A stretch of 45,574 nt of DNA from positions 1-45,574 of the forward strand of contig JAUVZF010000028.1 in assembly GCA_030602705.1 (NCBI GenBank). The letters run 5' to 3'. The DNA is from Planctomycetota bacterium (GTDB lineage Bacteria > Planctomycetota > Phycisphaerae > FEN-1346). A program made the translations under genes and the position numbers. Positions 31,568 to 40,290 of the stretch are shown piece after piece; the stretch's first letter is position 1, and every line of letters starts with the position of its first letter. The notes beneath the pieces were generated by a model, which did no database searches, was not told where the DNA came from, and saw only the letters and a list, made by a program, of their open reading frames with translations.

Positions 31568-31809
31568 GGCTGCCTCGTGACCTTTCGGGCCGAGACCTCG
31601 CCAAGGCCCTGGGCCATCTCGGCTACCAAGTCGCCCGGCAGAAGGGCAGCCATATGCGCTTGACGGCCTCCCTGCCCAAGGGCGAGCACCATGTGACCAT
31701 TCCCGACCACGACCCGCTGAAGGTAGGTACGCTCGGCAACATTCTGAAAGACGTTGCCGCGCACATTGGCCTGTCGCGCGATGAACTGCTGGCAAGGCTG
31801 TTCCCGTAA
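31564..31809 (+). CDS. hicA: HicA-family mRNA interferase toxin
   Basis: An 81-residue dsRBD-like toxin: RDLSGRDLAKALGHLGYQVA, then RQKGSHMRLTA with the catalytic His of the G-S-H motif, HHVTIPDHDPLKVGTLGNIL (P-x-H-x-x-(L/I)-x-x-G-T-L), and ARLFP. These cover the whole family. HicA cleaves mRNA when HicB is lost. The pair is complete and probably functional. Confidence 0.92.
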   Translation: MRLPRDLSGRDLAKALGHLGYQVARQKGSHMRLTASLPKGEHHVTIPDHDPLKVGTLGNILKDVAAHIGLSRDELLARLFP

Positions 31810-31873
31810 GCCGGGGGGAAATGGCGCGCAAGCGGCCTTCCCAAGCCGCCGCGCTCGCTTATCCGTCAATCCG

Positions 31874-32066
31874 AAGTCCGCAATCGATTTACGCTTCGGC
31901 CATCTTGATGCTGTAGCGCTTCATCTTCTTGTAGAGCGTGGTGCGGTTGATGCCGAGGGCCTCGGCGGTGGCCTGGCGGCTGCCATGAAACGCACTCAGC
32001 ACCCGCAGGATGATCTCTCGCTCGGGCTTCTCGAGTGCCTTCTTCAATGGCAGGATCTGCCCGTCG
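31874..32066 (-). pseudogene. Duplicated 3' fragment of the NtrC-type regulator gene (193 bp)
   Basis: It is a direct copy of 33295-33487, with about five mismatches over 193 bp, and includes the last ~58 codons plus stop of the regulator (FIS-like [23 protein letters not shown]). It is cut off upstream, so it is not a gene. Its inner end provides the last ~8 codons and stop of the transporter gene (32044) in a different frame. The two copies flank exactly one gene. Confidence 0.9.
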
Positions 32067-33183
32067 CATCACGCGTCGGCGCCGCCCTGGACCTGCCGAC
32101 GATTAGATAGTGCAGCGCCAGCCCGGCCGCGAAACCAACCGCCATATTGACCGCCACCGAACCGGCCACCGTGGCTGCCACCGTCAACACGGAACGATTC
32201 CATCGCAGATCCCGAGCGGATTTCGCCAACTGAAGCCCGACCAGCAGCATCATCGCGCCGACGATGGCTGTCGGGAAAGCGGCGAAGATTCCCGCGATGC
32301 TACCCGCCAGGAACACGCCCAGGACGATCTCGATGGCGCCTTCAATCAGGTTCGTGCCGCCCGTCCGGGCACCGAAGTAATACTGCCCTGCAAGTCCGCC
32401 AGCGCCGTGGCACAGCGGCATGCCGCCGAAAAACGGCAGGATCACGTTCGCGACGCCCATATTGAGCGACAGATGCCGCTCCGTGACCCGACGGTCCGGC
32501 CAATACTGAGAGATCAGGGCCGATGTGGCAATCACTGCGTTTGTAGCGGTCAGCGGAATCTGAGCCAGACCGCCGTCGCGCAGAACCGGCCAGATCTCGC
32601 GCAGGTCAACCATCGTCAGCGGCGGCAGGGAAATCGATACCCCACCGACGTCGACCAACTGTCCCCGCACCGCCATGATGACAATACCCAGCAGGATCAG
32701 GACGACGGCGGCCGGCGCGTACCGGTTCTCGCGAAGCACCAGAATGATGATTACCGCCGCAAGCCCAAGCAGCCACCATGAACTGACCATCTTGATCGCT
32801 TCGATGGCCAAAAGCACGCCGAGCGAAATCTGGATCCCGCGAACGACGCTCTCTGGCGTCCCTCTCGCCACGTACTTCATCGCACCCGTGGCAGCCATGA
32901 CGACCCAGACCACGCCCATTACCAGCGCCGAGGTGTACACCTTCTCGGGCGACCAGGCCTGCGCGATGGCCACCACCGCCAGCACCTTCATCGGCTCGAT
33001 CGGCATCGGAAGACGGTAGATGAGCCCCGTGACGATGTTGGCAAGCCCCATCATTATGAGCAGACCGGCGGGGTTCATCTTGCAGACGGCTACATAGCCG
33101 ATAGCCAGCGGCAGGAGAGTTCCAAAGTCGCCCATCGAGCCGGCCAGTTCGCGAAGGCTGAACTCGTATGGCCCCAGTCTCAA
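32044..33183 (-). CDS. MOT1-like molybdate (sulfate-family) permease
   Basis: A membrane protein of ~379 residues with about ten hydrophobic segments. The TTG at 33181-33183 (complement) is preferred because AAAAGGAGC lies 8 nt upstream; a GTG at 33208-33210 is possible. Motifs of the MOT1 branch of SulP-related transporters are visible: [40 protein letters not shown], and [20 protein letters not shown] followed by FGARTGG. It probably imports molybdate or a similar oxyanion. The C-terminal residues (about [12 protein letters not shown]) come from the duplicated regulator fragment, so the native C-terminus has been replaced. Confidence 0.85.
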   Translation of the reverse strand: MRLGPYEFSLRELAGSMGDFGTLLPLAIGYVAVCKMNPAGLLIMMGLANIVTGLIYRLPMPIEPMKVLAVVAIAQAWSPEKVYTSALVMGVVWVVMAATGAMKYVARGTPESVVRGIQISLGVLLAIEAIKMVSSWWLLGLAAVIIILVLRENRYAPAAVVLILLGIVIMAVRGQLVDVGGVSISLPPLTMVDLREIWPVLRDGGLAQIPLTATNAVIATSALISQYWPDRRVTERHLSLNMGVANVILPFFGGMPLCHGAGGLAGQYYFGARTGGTNLIEGAIEIVLGVFLAGSIAGIFAAFPTAIVGAMMLLVGLQLAKSARDLRWNRSVLTVAATVAGSVAVNMAVGFAAGLALHYLIVGRSRAAPTRDATGRSCH

Positions 33184-33294
33184 CTCGCGCTCCTTTTGGC
33201 GTGCTCGCACCGGTCGCTGCGGCTATGACGGCCGCGCAGTCACGTCCGGCCAATCCGAAATCCGCAATCCTCCTTCGCCAAGGCTTCGGAGGAC

Positions 33295-33487
33295 AAGTCC
33301 GCAATCGATTTACGCTTCGGCCATCTTGATGCTGTAGCGCTTCATCTTCTTGTAGAGCGTGGTGCGGTTGATGCCGAGGGCCTCGGCGGTGGCCTGGCGG
33401 CTGCCCTGAAACGCACTCAGCACCCGCAGGATGATCTCTCGTTCGGGCTTCTCGAGGGCCTTCTTCAGCGGCAGGATCTGCCCGTCG
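33295..33487 (-). repeat. 193-bp direct repeat, parental copy (3' end of the regulator gene)
   Basis: Matches 31874-32066 at a constant offset of 1,421 bp. Similarity starts at AAGTCCGCAATCGATTT and ends at GCCCGTCG on both sides, so the borders are sharp. Confidence 0.9.
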
Positions 33488-34680
33488 CCGCCCTCGCCGC
33501 CAGCGGGACGCCGCATGTTCTCGGGCAAATCGTCCACGGCAAGGGTGGCGTTCTTGGTCAGAATGACCGCACGCTCGATCACGTTCTCCAGTTGCCGCAC
33601 GTTGCCCGGCCAGCCGTATCCCTGGAGCAGGCGCATGGCGTCGTCCTGGAAGCCGATGATCTTGCGTTCGGTGCGGCGGCAATGGTTGTCGAGGAAGTGC
33701 TCGGCCAGAAGCGGAATGTCGGCGATCCGCTGCCTGAGCGGCGGCAGATGTATCGTCACCACGTTGACTCGCCAATACAGGTCCTTCCGGAAGTCGCCGC
33801 GACGGACCGCCTCGTCCAGGTCCTCGTTGGTCGCCAGGATGCATCGCACGTCCGCGCGCTGGGTCCTTGTGCCGCCCACAGGCTCGAACTCGAAATCCTG
33901 GAGCACGCGAAGCAGTTTGACCTGGAGGGCGGGCGTGGCGGTGGAGATCTCGTCCAGGAAAACCGTGCCGCCGTCGGCCTGCTTGAACTTGCCGGCCTTG
34001 TCGCTGATGGCGCCCGTGAACGCGCCGCGGACGTGGCCGAACAGTTCGCTCTCCAGGAGCGTCTCGGGCAGCGCCCCGCAGGCGACCTCGACGAACGGCC
34101 CCGCTCGCCGGTTGGAGCGCTGGTGAATCGCCCGGGCGACCATGCTCTTGCCCGTGCCGCTCTCGCCGGTGATGAGGACGGTCGTCGGCGTGTCGGCGAC
34201 GGCCTCGATCGTGTCGAAGAGTTTAAGCATCTTCTCATCATGGCCGATGATATTGCCGAGGCTGTACCGCTCGGCCAACTGGCTGCGAAGCGAGCGGTTC
34301 TCCTCCATCAGCATCTGCTGCTTGAGGGCACGCTCGATCACGAGTTTGATCTCGTCGTCGATGATGGGCTTCGTCAGGTAATCGAAGGCGCCGCGCTTGA
34401 TGGCCTCGACCGCACTCTCGATGGTCCCGTAGCCGGTGATCATGATGACGGCCGTGTCGGGGTAACGGTTTCGGACCAACTTCAGGAGTTCAAAGCCGTC
34501 CACCTCCGGCATGGAGACGTCGGCGACGACCACCCGGAAGGCCCCGGCGGCAAGGTGCGCCGACGCTTCCTGGAAACTGCTCGCCGCCTCAACGCCGTAC
34601 CCTTCGAGCCGCAGAAACTCCGACAGGCTCGTCACGATGATCTCGTCGTCGTCAACCACCAGAATGCGTACCTTCGACAT
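33310..34680 (-). CDS. NtrC-family sigma54-dependent response regulator
   Basis: A 456-residue three-domain regulator. The second of two adjacent ATGs (34678-34680) has the better spacing from AAGGAGG. Receiver: [20 protein letters not shown], phospho-Asp in [40 protein letters not shown]+ domain: Walker [10 protein letters not shown], sigma54-contact loop as [24 protein letters not shown], and the R-finger region [11 protein letters not shown]. The C-terminal FIS-type HTH is [20 protein letters not shown]. It activates sigma54 promoters when phosphorylated by the upstream kinase. Confidence 0.95.
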   Translation of the reverse strand: MSKVRILVVDDDEIIVTSLSEFLRLEGYGVEAASSFQEASAHLAAGAFRVVVADVSMPEVDGFELLKLVRNRYPDTAVIMITGYGTIESAVEAIKRGAFDYLTKPIIDDEIKLVIERALKQQMLMEENRSLRSQLAERYSLGNIIGHDEKMLKLFDTIEAVADTPTTVLITGESGTGKSMVARAIHQRSNRRAGPFVEVACGALPETLLESELFGHVRGAFTGAISDKAGKFKQADGGTVFLDEISTATPALQVKLLRVLQDFEFEPVGGTRTQRADVRCILATNEDLDEAVRRGDFRKDLYWRVNVVTIHLPPLRQRIADIPLLAEHFLDNHCRRTERKIIGFQDDAMRLLQGYGWPGNVRQLENVIERAVILTKNATLAVDDLPENMRRPAGGEGGDGQILPLKKALEKPEREIILRVLSAFQGSRQATAEALGINRTTLYKKMKRYSIKMAEA

Positions 34681-34700
34681 CATCCCCTCCTTCCAACGGC

Positions 34701-34747
34701 AATGACAAATGCCTAATGACTAATGCCTAATGACTAATGAATGATGC
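34701..34747 (+). repeat. AATGCCTAATGACT micro-repeat tract
   Basis: The spacer between regulator and kinase contains repeated (A/C)TAATGAC and TAATGCC words in tandem. It is one of three kinds of short AT-rich word repeats in the window's spacers, with GGAATAGG (7190-7222, 27560-27591) and GCGGATTG (7269-7298). Confidence 0.7.
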
Positions 34748-34825
34748 ATACATAATAAACGACGAAACGACGACGATGAGGCGCCGAAGGGCCGCGTTCA
34801 CCGCTTTGGCCGCTTGCGCCACCGG

Positions 34826-36475
34826 TCACCTGGCCGGTGCAAGCGGAATCCGCACGGTGAACACCGCGCCGCCGTCCGGCCGGTTGGCGGCGGTCAGCGT
34901 TCCGCCCTGCTTCTCGACCAGGTCCTTGGAGATCACGAGCCCCAGGCCCGTGCCCTTGCCCATGGCCTTGAGGCTGTAAAACGGTTCGAACAGCCGCGGC
35001 AGCACCTCCGGCGGGATGCCCGGCCCGGTGTCGGCCACCTCGATGACGAGGGCGTCGTCCTCGGCCCGCGCCGCCACCCGTACGCGTCCGCCCGAGGGCG
35101 TTGCCTCAACGGCGTTCTTCACAAGGTTCAGCACCACGTGATACAGGCTGCCGCTCTTGAGCGCCGGGAGTTCGGGGTCGCACTGCACGAGGATCTCGAC
35201 GCCGCCCTTCCCGGCAGCCGGCCGCATCGCACGGGCCGCTTCGGCCAGGATGTCCTGGATCGGCATCGGCTCGACGGCGCCGGCGGCGCTGCGCGAGAAG
35301 TCCAGCAGGTCGCGGACGACGACGACCATCCGCTGGAGTCCTTTGTTGGCTTCGGCCAGGTACCGCTCGACCCGCTCGCCCTCGCCCGTGCTGCCGGCCC
35401 GGCCTGCCAGTTTGACGAGCCGGATAATGCCGTCGAGCGGATTGTTGATCTCGTGGGCCACCATGGCTGCCAGCCGTCCCACGCCGGCCAATCGCTCCGA
35501 GACCGCCAGACGCTGCTCCATCCGCACGCGCTGCGTCACGTCCTCGACGATCAGCACGCCGCCCACGACCTCCTGCCTGCCGCTCAGCAGCGGCGAGCAC
35601 GAGAGGTTCACGCGCACGGGCTCCCGCCCCGGCCGCTTCAGCACCACCCCCTCGGCCAGCCACGGACGCCGCATGTTGACCACGTCGCGCAGGCCGCTCT
35701 GCCACTCCGGATCGTGCCGTGCCACGTCGGTCCGCCGCACGGCGTCAAGGACCGAGCGGTCGTCGGCCCAGAGGCGTTCGGCGGCCCGATTGCGGAACGT
35801 CACGCGGAACCGCCGGTCGAACAGAACAATGCCGACCGGCGCCGACTGGAACAGTTCCTCGTTGAACGTTTTGAGTCGCTTCAGTTCCGCCGAGGCGCGG
35901 GCGAGTTCGGCGCCCACCTCGCTCAGGCGGCGCTGGATCTGCTGCCGGAACTCCGCGTGCACGAGCGTCGTCTCGGCCGCCACCGCCACGACGTTGCCCA
36001 GCGCCGCCATCAGGGCCACGTCGCCCGGCGTGAAGGCGTCGCCGTCGGCCAGGTCGCCAAGGACCAGCACACCCAGCAGACGGGTCGGCCCTGCGATCGG
36101 AACCACCGCCAATCCGCGCCAGCCGCCCATCTCGGAACCCAGCGTCAGACCCGGATCGTCGAGAACCAGCGGCCGGCGCTCGCCGAGGACGACCTCGCGC
36201 ACGAGGTCCACGTCGAGCAGTTCCTCCGGCCGAAAGCCTTTGGCCGTGCCGGCCGCCAGACCCAGCCGGATGCGACTCACGCTGCCATCATAGAGGCAGA
36301 CGGCGCCGCTGGCGCACCGGAACATCTGGAGGGCATATTTCAGGGCCTCTCTCTGGAGGGCGTCCGGGCCTTGGAGCGAAGCCAGACGGGCGGCGAGATC
36401 GGCCAGCAGTTTGATGCCGCTCGCCTCGCCCGGCGTGGGCGAAACTTCGTGCCGTGGTTGTTTCGATTCTGCCAC
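34826..36475 (-). CDS. GAF-PAS sensor histidine kinase
   Basis: A ~549-residue soluble kinase. The GTG at 36473-36475 (complement), starting VAESKQPRHE, is preferred; the ATG at 36541 lacks a ribosome binding site. A GAF domain spans ~20-180 (ALKYALQMFRCASGAVCLYD, then VVPIAGPTRLLGVLVLGDLA). A coiled linker is followed by PAS (~225-330; FQSAPVGIVLFDRRFRVTFR). HisKA contains LAAMVAHEINNPLDGIIRLV with the phospho-His. The HATPase has LNLVKNAVEATPSGGRV, VADTGPGIPPEVL, LFEPFYS and GKGTGLGLVISKDLVEKQGG. No membrane span. It precedes the NtrC-type regulator on the same strand, an NtrB-like pair. An inverted repeat GTTGTAAAAATACAAC (36524-36539) sits upstream and may be an operator. Confidence 0.93.
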   Translation of the reverse strand: MAESKQPRHEVSPTPGEASGIKLLADLAARLASLQGPDALQREALKYALQMFRCASGAVCLYDGSVSRIRLGLAAGTAKGFRPEELLDVDLVREVVLGERRPLVLDDPGLTLGSEMGGWRGLAVVPIAGPTRLLGVLVLGDLADGDAFTPGDVALMAALGNVVAVAAETTLVHAEFRQQIQRRLSEVGAELARASAELKRLKTFNEELFQSAPVGIVLFDRRFRVTFRNRAAERLWADDRSVLDAVRRTDVARHDPEWQSGLRDVVNMRRPWLAEGVVLKRPGREPVRVNLSCSPLLSGRQEVVGGVLIVEDVTQRVRMEQRLAVSERLAGVGRLAAMVAHEINNPLDGIIRLVKLAGRAGSTGEGERVERYLAEANKGLQRMVVVVRDLLDFSRSAAGAVEPMPIQDILAEAARAMRPAAGKGGVEILVQCDPELPALKSGSLYHVVLNLVKNAVEATPSGGRVRVAARAEDDALVIEVADTGPGIPPEVLPRLFEPFYSLKAMGKGTGLGLVISKDLVEKQGGTLTAANRPDGGAVFTVRIPLAPAR

Positions 36476-36590
36476 AGTGCCCCCAAATGCGGTGCAAAAC
36501 CGCGAATCCCCGAGTGCAAGTGCGTTGTAAAAATACAACATTTTCGGCCAAAGTCAAATCGCCGGACCCACTTTTCCACACCGAAGGCGG

Positions 36591-36620
36591 TTGACACCCC
36601 ACTAGAGCCCCTTCTATACT
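36591..36620 (+). promoter_or_regulatory. Sigma70-type promoter of purE-mtnA
   Basis: TTGACA (36591-36596) and TATACT (36615-36620) are separated by 18 bp. The purE start is 29 bp further, behind GGAGG (36637-36641), so the leader is short and has no room for a purine riboswitch. Confidence 0.85.
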
Positions 36621-36648
36621 CGCGGCGGTCCTTGTGGAGGGCGGTTCT

Positions 36649-37167
36649 GTGAGCGAAAAAGAGACCATCAACCCACGCGTCGGCATCGTCATGGGCAGCG
36701 ATTCGGACCTCCAGAAAATGCAGCCGTGTGCCGAGACGCTTCGGAAGTTTGCGATTCCGTACGAAATCCGCGTCATCTCCGCCCATCGCACCCCCGACGT
36801 GGCCCACCAGTACGCCACGACCGCGGCCGAACGCGGCCTGGGCGTCATCATTGCGGCCGCCGGAGGCGCAGCGCACCTGGCGGGCGTGCTGGCGAGTCTC
36901 ACGCCGCTGCCCGTCATCGGCGTGCCTATCCGGACGAGCAGCCTGGACGGCATCGACAGCCTGCTTTCGACCGTCCAGATGCCGAGCGGCGTGCCGGTGG
37001 CGACCGTCGCCATCGGGAAGGCCGGGCCGGTCAATGCGGCTATCCTGGCCGCCCAGATCCTGGCCGGGACCGACGCAGACCTGCGGCAGAAAATCGTCCA
37101 GCACAAGGCGCACCTGGCCCGGAAGGTGGCCGAGGCCGACGAGAACGTGAGGGCGCCCGATGCCTGA
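36649..37167 (+). CDS. purE: N5-carboxyaminoimidazole ribonucleotide mutase
   Basis: A 172-residue class I PurE. The GTG at 36649 is 8 nt after GGAGG, which decides it over the GTG at 36634. Active-site motifs: VGIVMGSDSDLQKMQ, ISAHRTPD with the catalytic His, IIAAAGGAAHLAGVLAS and GVPIRTSSLDGIDSLLSTVQ, followed by MPSGVPVATVAIG. It converts N5-CAIR to CAIR in purine synthesis. No purK is adjacent. Its stop overlaps the mtnA start by 8 bp. Confidence 0.96.
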   Translation: MSEKETINPRVGIVMGSDSDLQKMQPCAETLRKFAIPYEIRVISAHRTPDVAHQYATTAAERGLGVIIAAAGGAAHLAGVLASLTPLPVIGVPIRTSSLDGIDSLLSTVQMPSGVPVATVAIGKAGPVNAAILAAQILAGTDADLRQKIVQHKAHLARKVAEADENVRAPDA

Positions 37168-38203
37168 ACAGACCGTCCGATGGGCAGGCGGCCTCGACGG
37201 CCACATCCAGATCATCGACCAGACCCTCCTGCCCGCCGAGTTCAAGGTGCTCGCCCTCCAGACCGCCGAGCAGGTCTGGGAGGCTATCAAGGTGCTGCGC
37301 GTGCGCGGGGCGCCTGCCATCGGGGTGGCGGCCGGGATGGGCGTCGTCCTCGGCATCCGCAGCGCGCCGGACGATGAGGACGAGGTCCTCGAGCGCGTCG
37401 CCAAGACGGCCGACTACCTTGCCACCAGCCGGCCGACGGCGGTCAACCTCTTCTGGGCGCTCGAGCGGATGAAGCGCGTCGCCGACGAACATCGCGGCGA
37501 AGGCGGCGCCGCCATCAAGCAAACGCTCCTTGCGGAGGCCAAGGACATCCGCGACGACGACGCACGGATGTGCCGCACCATCGGCCAGGCCGGACAACAT
37601 CTCATCACGGAAGGCTGCGGCGTCCTGACGCACTGCAACGCCGGGGGGCTGGCGACCGCCGAATACGGCACGGCCCTCGCTCCGATGTACCGGGCACACG
37701 AACTCGGCCGGCACTTTCGCGTCTACGCCGACGAGACACGGCCGCTGCTTCAGGGGGCACGCCTCACGATGTGGGAACTCGGCCAGGCCGGCATCGACTG
37801 CACCCTCATCTGCGACAACACCGCGGCAGTCGTCATGCGGCAAGGGAAGGTGGACCTGGTCATCGTCGGGGCCGACCGTATCGCCGCCGGCGGTGACGTC
37901 GCCAACAAGATCGGCACCTACGGCGTCGCCGTCCTTGCGAAGCACCACGGCGTTCCGTTTTACGTTGCGGCCCCGTCGAGCACGTTCGACCTGTCGCTCG
38001 ATTCCGGCGATGCGATACCGATAGAAGAGCGCGGCAGCGAGGAAGTCACCCACGGTTTCGGCCGCCAGACCGCCCCCGACGGCTGCAAGGTTTACTCCCC
38101 CGCCTTCGACGTGACCCCCGCCTCTCTTGTCGCCGGCATCATCACCGAGCGCGGCCTGATTGAGAAGCCGACCCGCGAACGCATCGCAGAGGTGCTGGGC
38201 TGA
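37160..38203 (+). CDS. mtnA: S-methyl-5-thioribose-1-phosphate isomerase
   Basis: A 347-residue member of the eIF2B-related isomerase family. Motifs: IIDQTLLPAEF, VRGAPAIGVAAGMGV, SRPTAVNLFWAL, VLTHCNAGGLATAEYGTAL with the catalytic Cys, ADETRPLLQGARLTMWEL, LICDNTAAVVM with the catalytic Asp, and VGADRIAAGGDVANKIGTY. It isomerises methylthioribose-1-P to methylthioribulose-1-P in methionine salvage. It is co-transcribed with purE, which links purine synthesis with recycling of the adenosyl part of SAM only loosely; no mtnP is seen nearby. Confidence 0.96.
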   Translation: MPEQTVRWAGGLDGHIQIIDQTLLPAEFKVLALQTAEQVWEAIKVLRVRGAPAIGVAAGMGVVLGIRSAPDDEDEVLERVAKTADYLATSRPTAVNLFWALERMKRVADEHRGEGGAAIKQTLLAEAKDIRDDDARMCRTIGQAGQHLITEGCGVLTHCNAGGLATAEYGTALAPMYRAHELGRHFRVYADETRPLLQGARLTMWELGQAGIDCTLICDNTAAVVMRQGKVDLVIVGADRIAAGGDVANKIGTYGVAVLAKHHGVPFYVAAPSSTFDLSLDSGDAIPIEERGSEEVTHGFGRQTAPDGCKVYSPAFDVTPASLVAGIITERGLIEKPTRERIAEVLG

Positions 38204-38223
38204 CGGCAAGACACGACGCCCGA

Positions 38224-38253
38224 TTGACACGCGCGGTGCGGCTGGCGTAGAAT
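38224..38253 (+). promoter_or_regulatory. Sigma70-type promoter of the DUF433 gene
   Basis: TTGACA (38224-38229) and TAGAAT (38248-38253) with an 18-bp spacer, 45 bp before the ATG at 38299. Confidence 0.75.
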
Positions 38254-38298
38254 CTTGGGCGCGAGGCGTTTCGATTTCACCAGGGCGAGGCTCGGGCC

Positions 38299-38526
38299 AT
38301 GGCAGAGCGTATCGAAGTCAATCCGAACATCCATTTCGGCAAACCGTGTGTCGCCGGCACGCGCATCCCCGTCGCCGACGTGCTGCAACTCGTGGGCGAG
38401 GGCGTGCCGTTCGACGAGATCATCCGCAACCACTATCCCGACATCGAGGCCGAGGACATCCGCGCCTGCGTGCGGTACGCCATCGAGGTCCTCGGCGTTG
38501 AGGACCTGCACATAGCGTCCGGCTGA
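38299..38526 (+). CDS. DUF433-family small protein (VapB-like, antitoxin type)
   Basis: A 75-residue protein with the whole DUF433 signature: INPxI-like VNPNIHFGKPCVAGTRIPVA, DVLQLVGEGVPFDEIIRNHY and DIRACVRYAIEVL. The fold carries an HTH. DUF433 proteins are usually followed by a DUF5615 PIN-like toxin, which would form a toxin-antitoxin pair. Here no such gene follows on the same strand; the next gene (38645) is convergent and encodes a different PIN-like protein. It is thus an orphan antitoxin-like gene with its own promoter. Confidence 0.88.
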   Translation: MAERIEVNPNIHFGKPCVAGTRIPVADVLQLVGEGVPFDEIIRNHYPDIEAEDIRACVRYAIEVLGVEDLHIASG

Positions 38527-38644
38527 CGGGATCTCCGGAAACCAAAGCGTCCGTACGCCAACCGTCTCGCCGCAATGCACGCTGAGGCGCGGCGTAAAGA
38601 CTACCGCGTACCCCCTTGCCTGAAGGGGCCTCAGAAGACCCGTT

Positions 38645-39064
38645 TCACGGCTGAATCGCATCCTCTGGAGCCACGAAGGGAACGCTCTTCGCTCGCAAGG
38701 CTTCTGAAAGAGGAACGTCTTTGGTAACTATGATGGCGTCGCTAGCAACCGCAAGCCTCACGAGCCAGATGTCCTTGCTGTGTATGGCCGATTCATCGGC
38801 GAGGGCCGGGATCGGTTCGGTCCTCTGGCAAAGTTTGTCCTTCACCACGAAGCACTGATTGAACAAGCGCAACAAATAAAGCCCCACGCTGGAGTGGGCG
38901 TGGCGGGCAATGCAGGCGTAGCACTTGCCACACCATTGCCTGTCATAGACGATGGTGTCGCAGCGCTCAACTATGCGGAAGATTGCTTCCAGACTAGCAA
39001 CACACCCTTCCAGAGCGCTCTTTATGACACACTCGTCCAGCACGAATCTTGTCTTCGGCATCAT
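38645..39064 (-). CDS. PIN-like domain protein, putative nuclease partner of the upstream ATPase (139 aa)
   Basis: The start ATG overlaps the ATPase stop by 4 bp (ATGA at 39061-39064), so the pair is coupled. The N-terminal strand FVLDECVIKSALEG carries the first acidic residues. The C-terminal part DESAIHSKDIWLVRLAVASD followed by AIIVTKDVPLSEAL matches the PIN pattern in which 'KD-x-x-(L/V)-V-x-(L/A)-A' and 'IVT-x-D' hold the metal-binding acids. The centre is unusual: RQWCGKCYACIARHAHSS has three Cys in a C-x2-C-x2-C array with His residues nearby, which suggests bound metal. PIN proteins cleave RNA. The function in this pair is inferred. Confidence 0.68.
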   Translation of the reverse strand: MMPKTRFVLDECVIKSALEGCVASLEAIFRIVERCDTIVYDRQWCGKCYACIARHAHSSVGLYLLRLFNQCFVVKDKLCQRTEPIPALADESAIHSKDIWLVRLAVASDAIIVTKDVPLSEALRAKSVPFVAPEDAIQP

Positions 39065-40290
39065 TCGGCCTCGTTCTTTTCGGACCGCAAGGCCGACATC
39101 AGCCCCTCAAGCTCACTTAAGGTTGCCTCGAAGAAGCCGGGCAGGCCACCGACCACCTGGCCGTCCAAGTCAATCTCCAGCCGTCTGGCGCTTACCTCAC
39201 CTGCCCGCTCCTCGAAGTAGTAAATCTCCAGGTCCTCTTTGGGCAGCTGTCCGTTCGCCACCGCGGACAGCAGCGACAGGAGAAGATGCTCGTTGTGAGA
39301 CGTCAGGAGCAGTTGCAAGTCCTTCTCCTCGCTGACAGATACTAACAGTGCCGAGAGCTCGGCCAGGGCCTTGGGATGGAGGTGAATCTCCGGTTCCTCT
39401 ATGGCAACAAGAGATCCGGGCTGCGCACACGCCAATGCTGCCAAGGGCCAGATCAGGCTCCTCAATCCGCCGCCCTCGCACATGACCGGATATGGGGCAG
39501 CCAGCCCATCCGCAATCTCGATTTCAACCCCGCCGCTCGCCACGCGGAAGTTGATACGCCGCCTCAAAACGCGGCTCAGGTATTCCGACATCTCGTCCCG
39601 GATGGACCACTCTCGCGCGGCCCGGTTGATGATCTGCTCTATGTTCTGGGGCGCGTTGTCTGGGATTTCTGACAGTGGATAGATGTTTCTCACAACGAGT
39701 CGGTTTTCGGGGACCATCTGGAACTGCTTGAAAAAATCGGACACGCTCAGACGCAAATCATTTATCCCTCTATGTAGCGCGTAATCACGCTCATTGATCT
39801 TGTAGGTGAAGGGGTGGAGGGCGTAGGTGCTGCCAAAAAACTTGACTGGCGGACGGTCTCCTGCCTGAAAACCGTCGGGCACAGACCATTTGCCGGTCTT
39901 GGGCGTGCGGAATTCCCAATGGATCTCGCCGATTTCGTACGTAGCGGAGTGTTCTCTAAGCCCCGTGGCGTAAAAGGCTATGTCATAGCTCACGCGGTAC
40001 TCACCGGTACTTGACATAAACGCGGGAGCTCCCGCACACTCGAGGTCAATGCCAAAGCCTAATAGGAGGCGGTCCTTCCGTTGATGAATGATGTCAACGT
40101 ACTGTAGGTCCTCGAAAGGCCCTGTAAGCGGAAGATCTGCCCCGCCCGACGACTGCCTCAAGAGTTGAAGGGCTTGCGCAACAGTGGATTTACCTGATCC
40201 CTGCGGGCCTATCAACACTGTCACCCGTGCCATCCGCAGTTCCGTGTATTTGTGCGCCTTGAAGTTCTTTATCCTCAATGTCGTAAGCAT
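39061..40290 (-). CDS. OLD/ABC-type AAA ATPase (AAA_15/21-like), putative defence ATPase
   Basis: A 409-residue ATPase with SMC-like nucleotide-binding domain. N-terminus LRIKNFKAHKYTELRMARVT; Walker A GPQGSGKSTVAQAL (residues ~29-42); a divergent middle of ~200 residues with no coiled-coil hook; a signature-like CEGGGLRSLIWPLAALA; Walker B SLVAIEEPEIHLHPKALAEL; H-loop LLLTSHNEHLLLSLL. There is no C-terminal TOPRIM domain, so it is not a canonical OLD nuclease; the nuclease function would be supplied by the PIN-like partner. GC is lower (45-60% in sampled lines) than the surroundings, which suggests transfer. Similar standalone ATPases occur in several anti-phage systems (for example the PtuA, RloC or Gabija A types), but with other partners. 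Confidence 0.82.
   Translation of the reverse strand: MLTTLRIKNFKAHKYTELRMARVTVLIGPQGSGKSTVAQALQLLRQSSGGADLPLTGPFEDLQYVDIIHQRKDRLLLGFGIDLECAGAPAFMSSTGEYRVSYDIAFYATGLREHSATYEIGEIHWEFRTPKTGKWSVPDGFQAGDRPPVKFFGSTYALHPFTYKINERDYALHRGINDLRLSVSDFFKQFQMVPENRLVVRNIYPLSEIPDNAPQNIEQIINRAAREWSIRDEMSEYLSRVLRRRINFRVASGGVEIEIADGLAAPYPVMCEGGGLRSLIWPLAALACAQPGSLVAIEEPEIHLHPKALAELSALLVSVSEEKDLQLLLTSHNEHLLLSLLSAVANGQLPKEDLEIYYFEERAGEVSARRLEIDLDGQVVGGLPGFFEATLSELEGLMSALRSEKNEAE

Noticed and set aside
34826-36541. Sigma54 promoter in front of the kinase gene
   Set aside because: The region has GC-A-C and TTGCA words, but no TGGCAC-N5-TTGC match with correct spacing.
36621-36648. Purine riboswitch before purE
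   Set aside because: Only 28 bp separate the -10 box from the start codon, too short for an aptamer.
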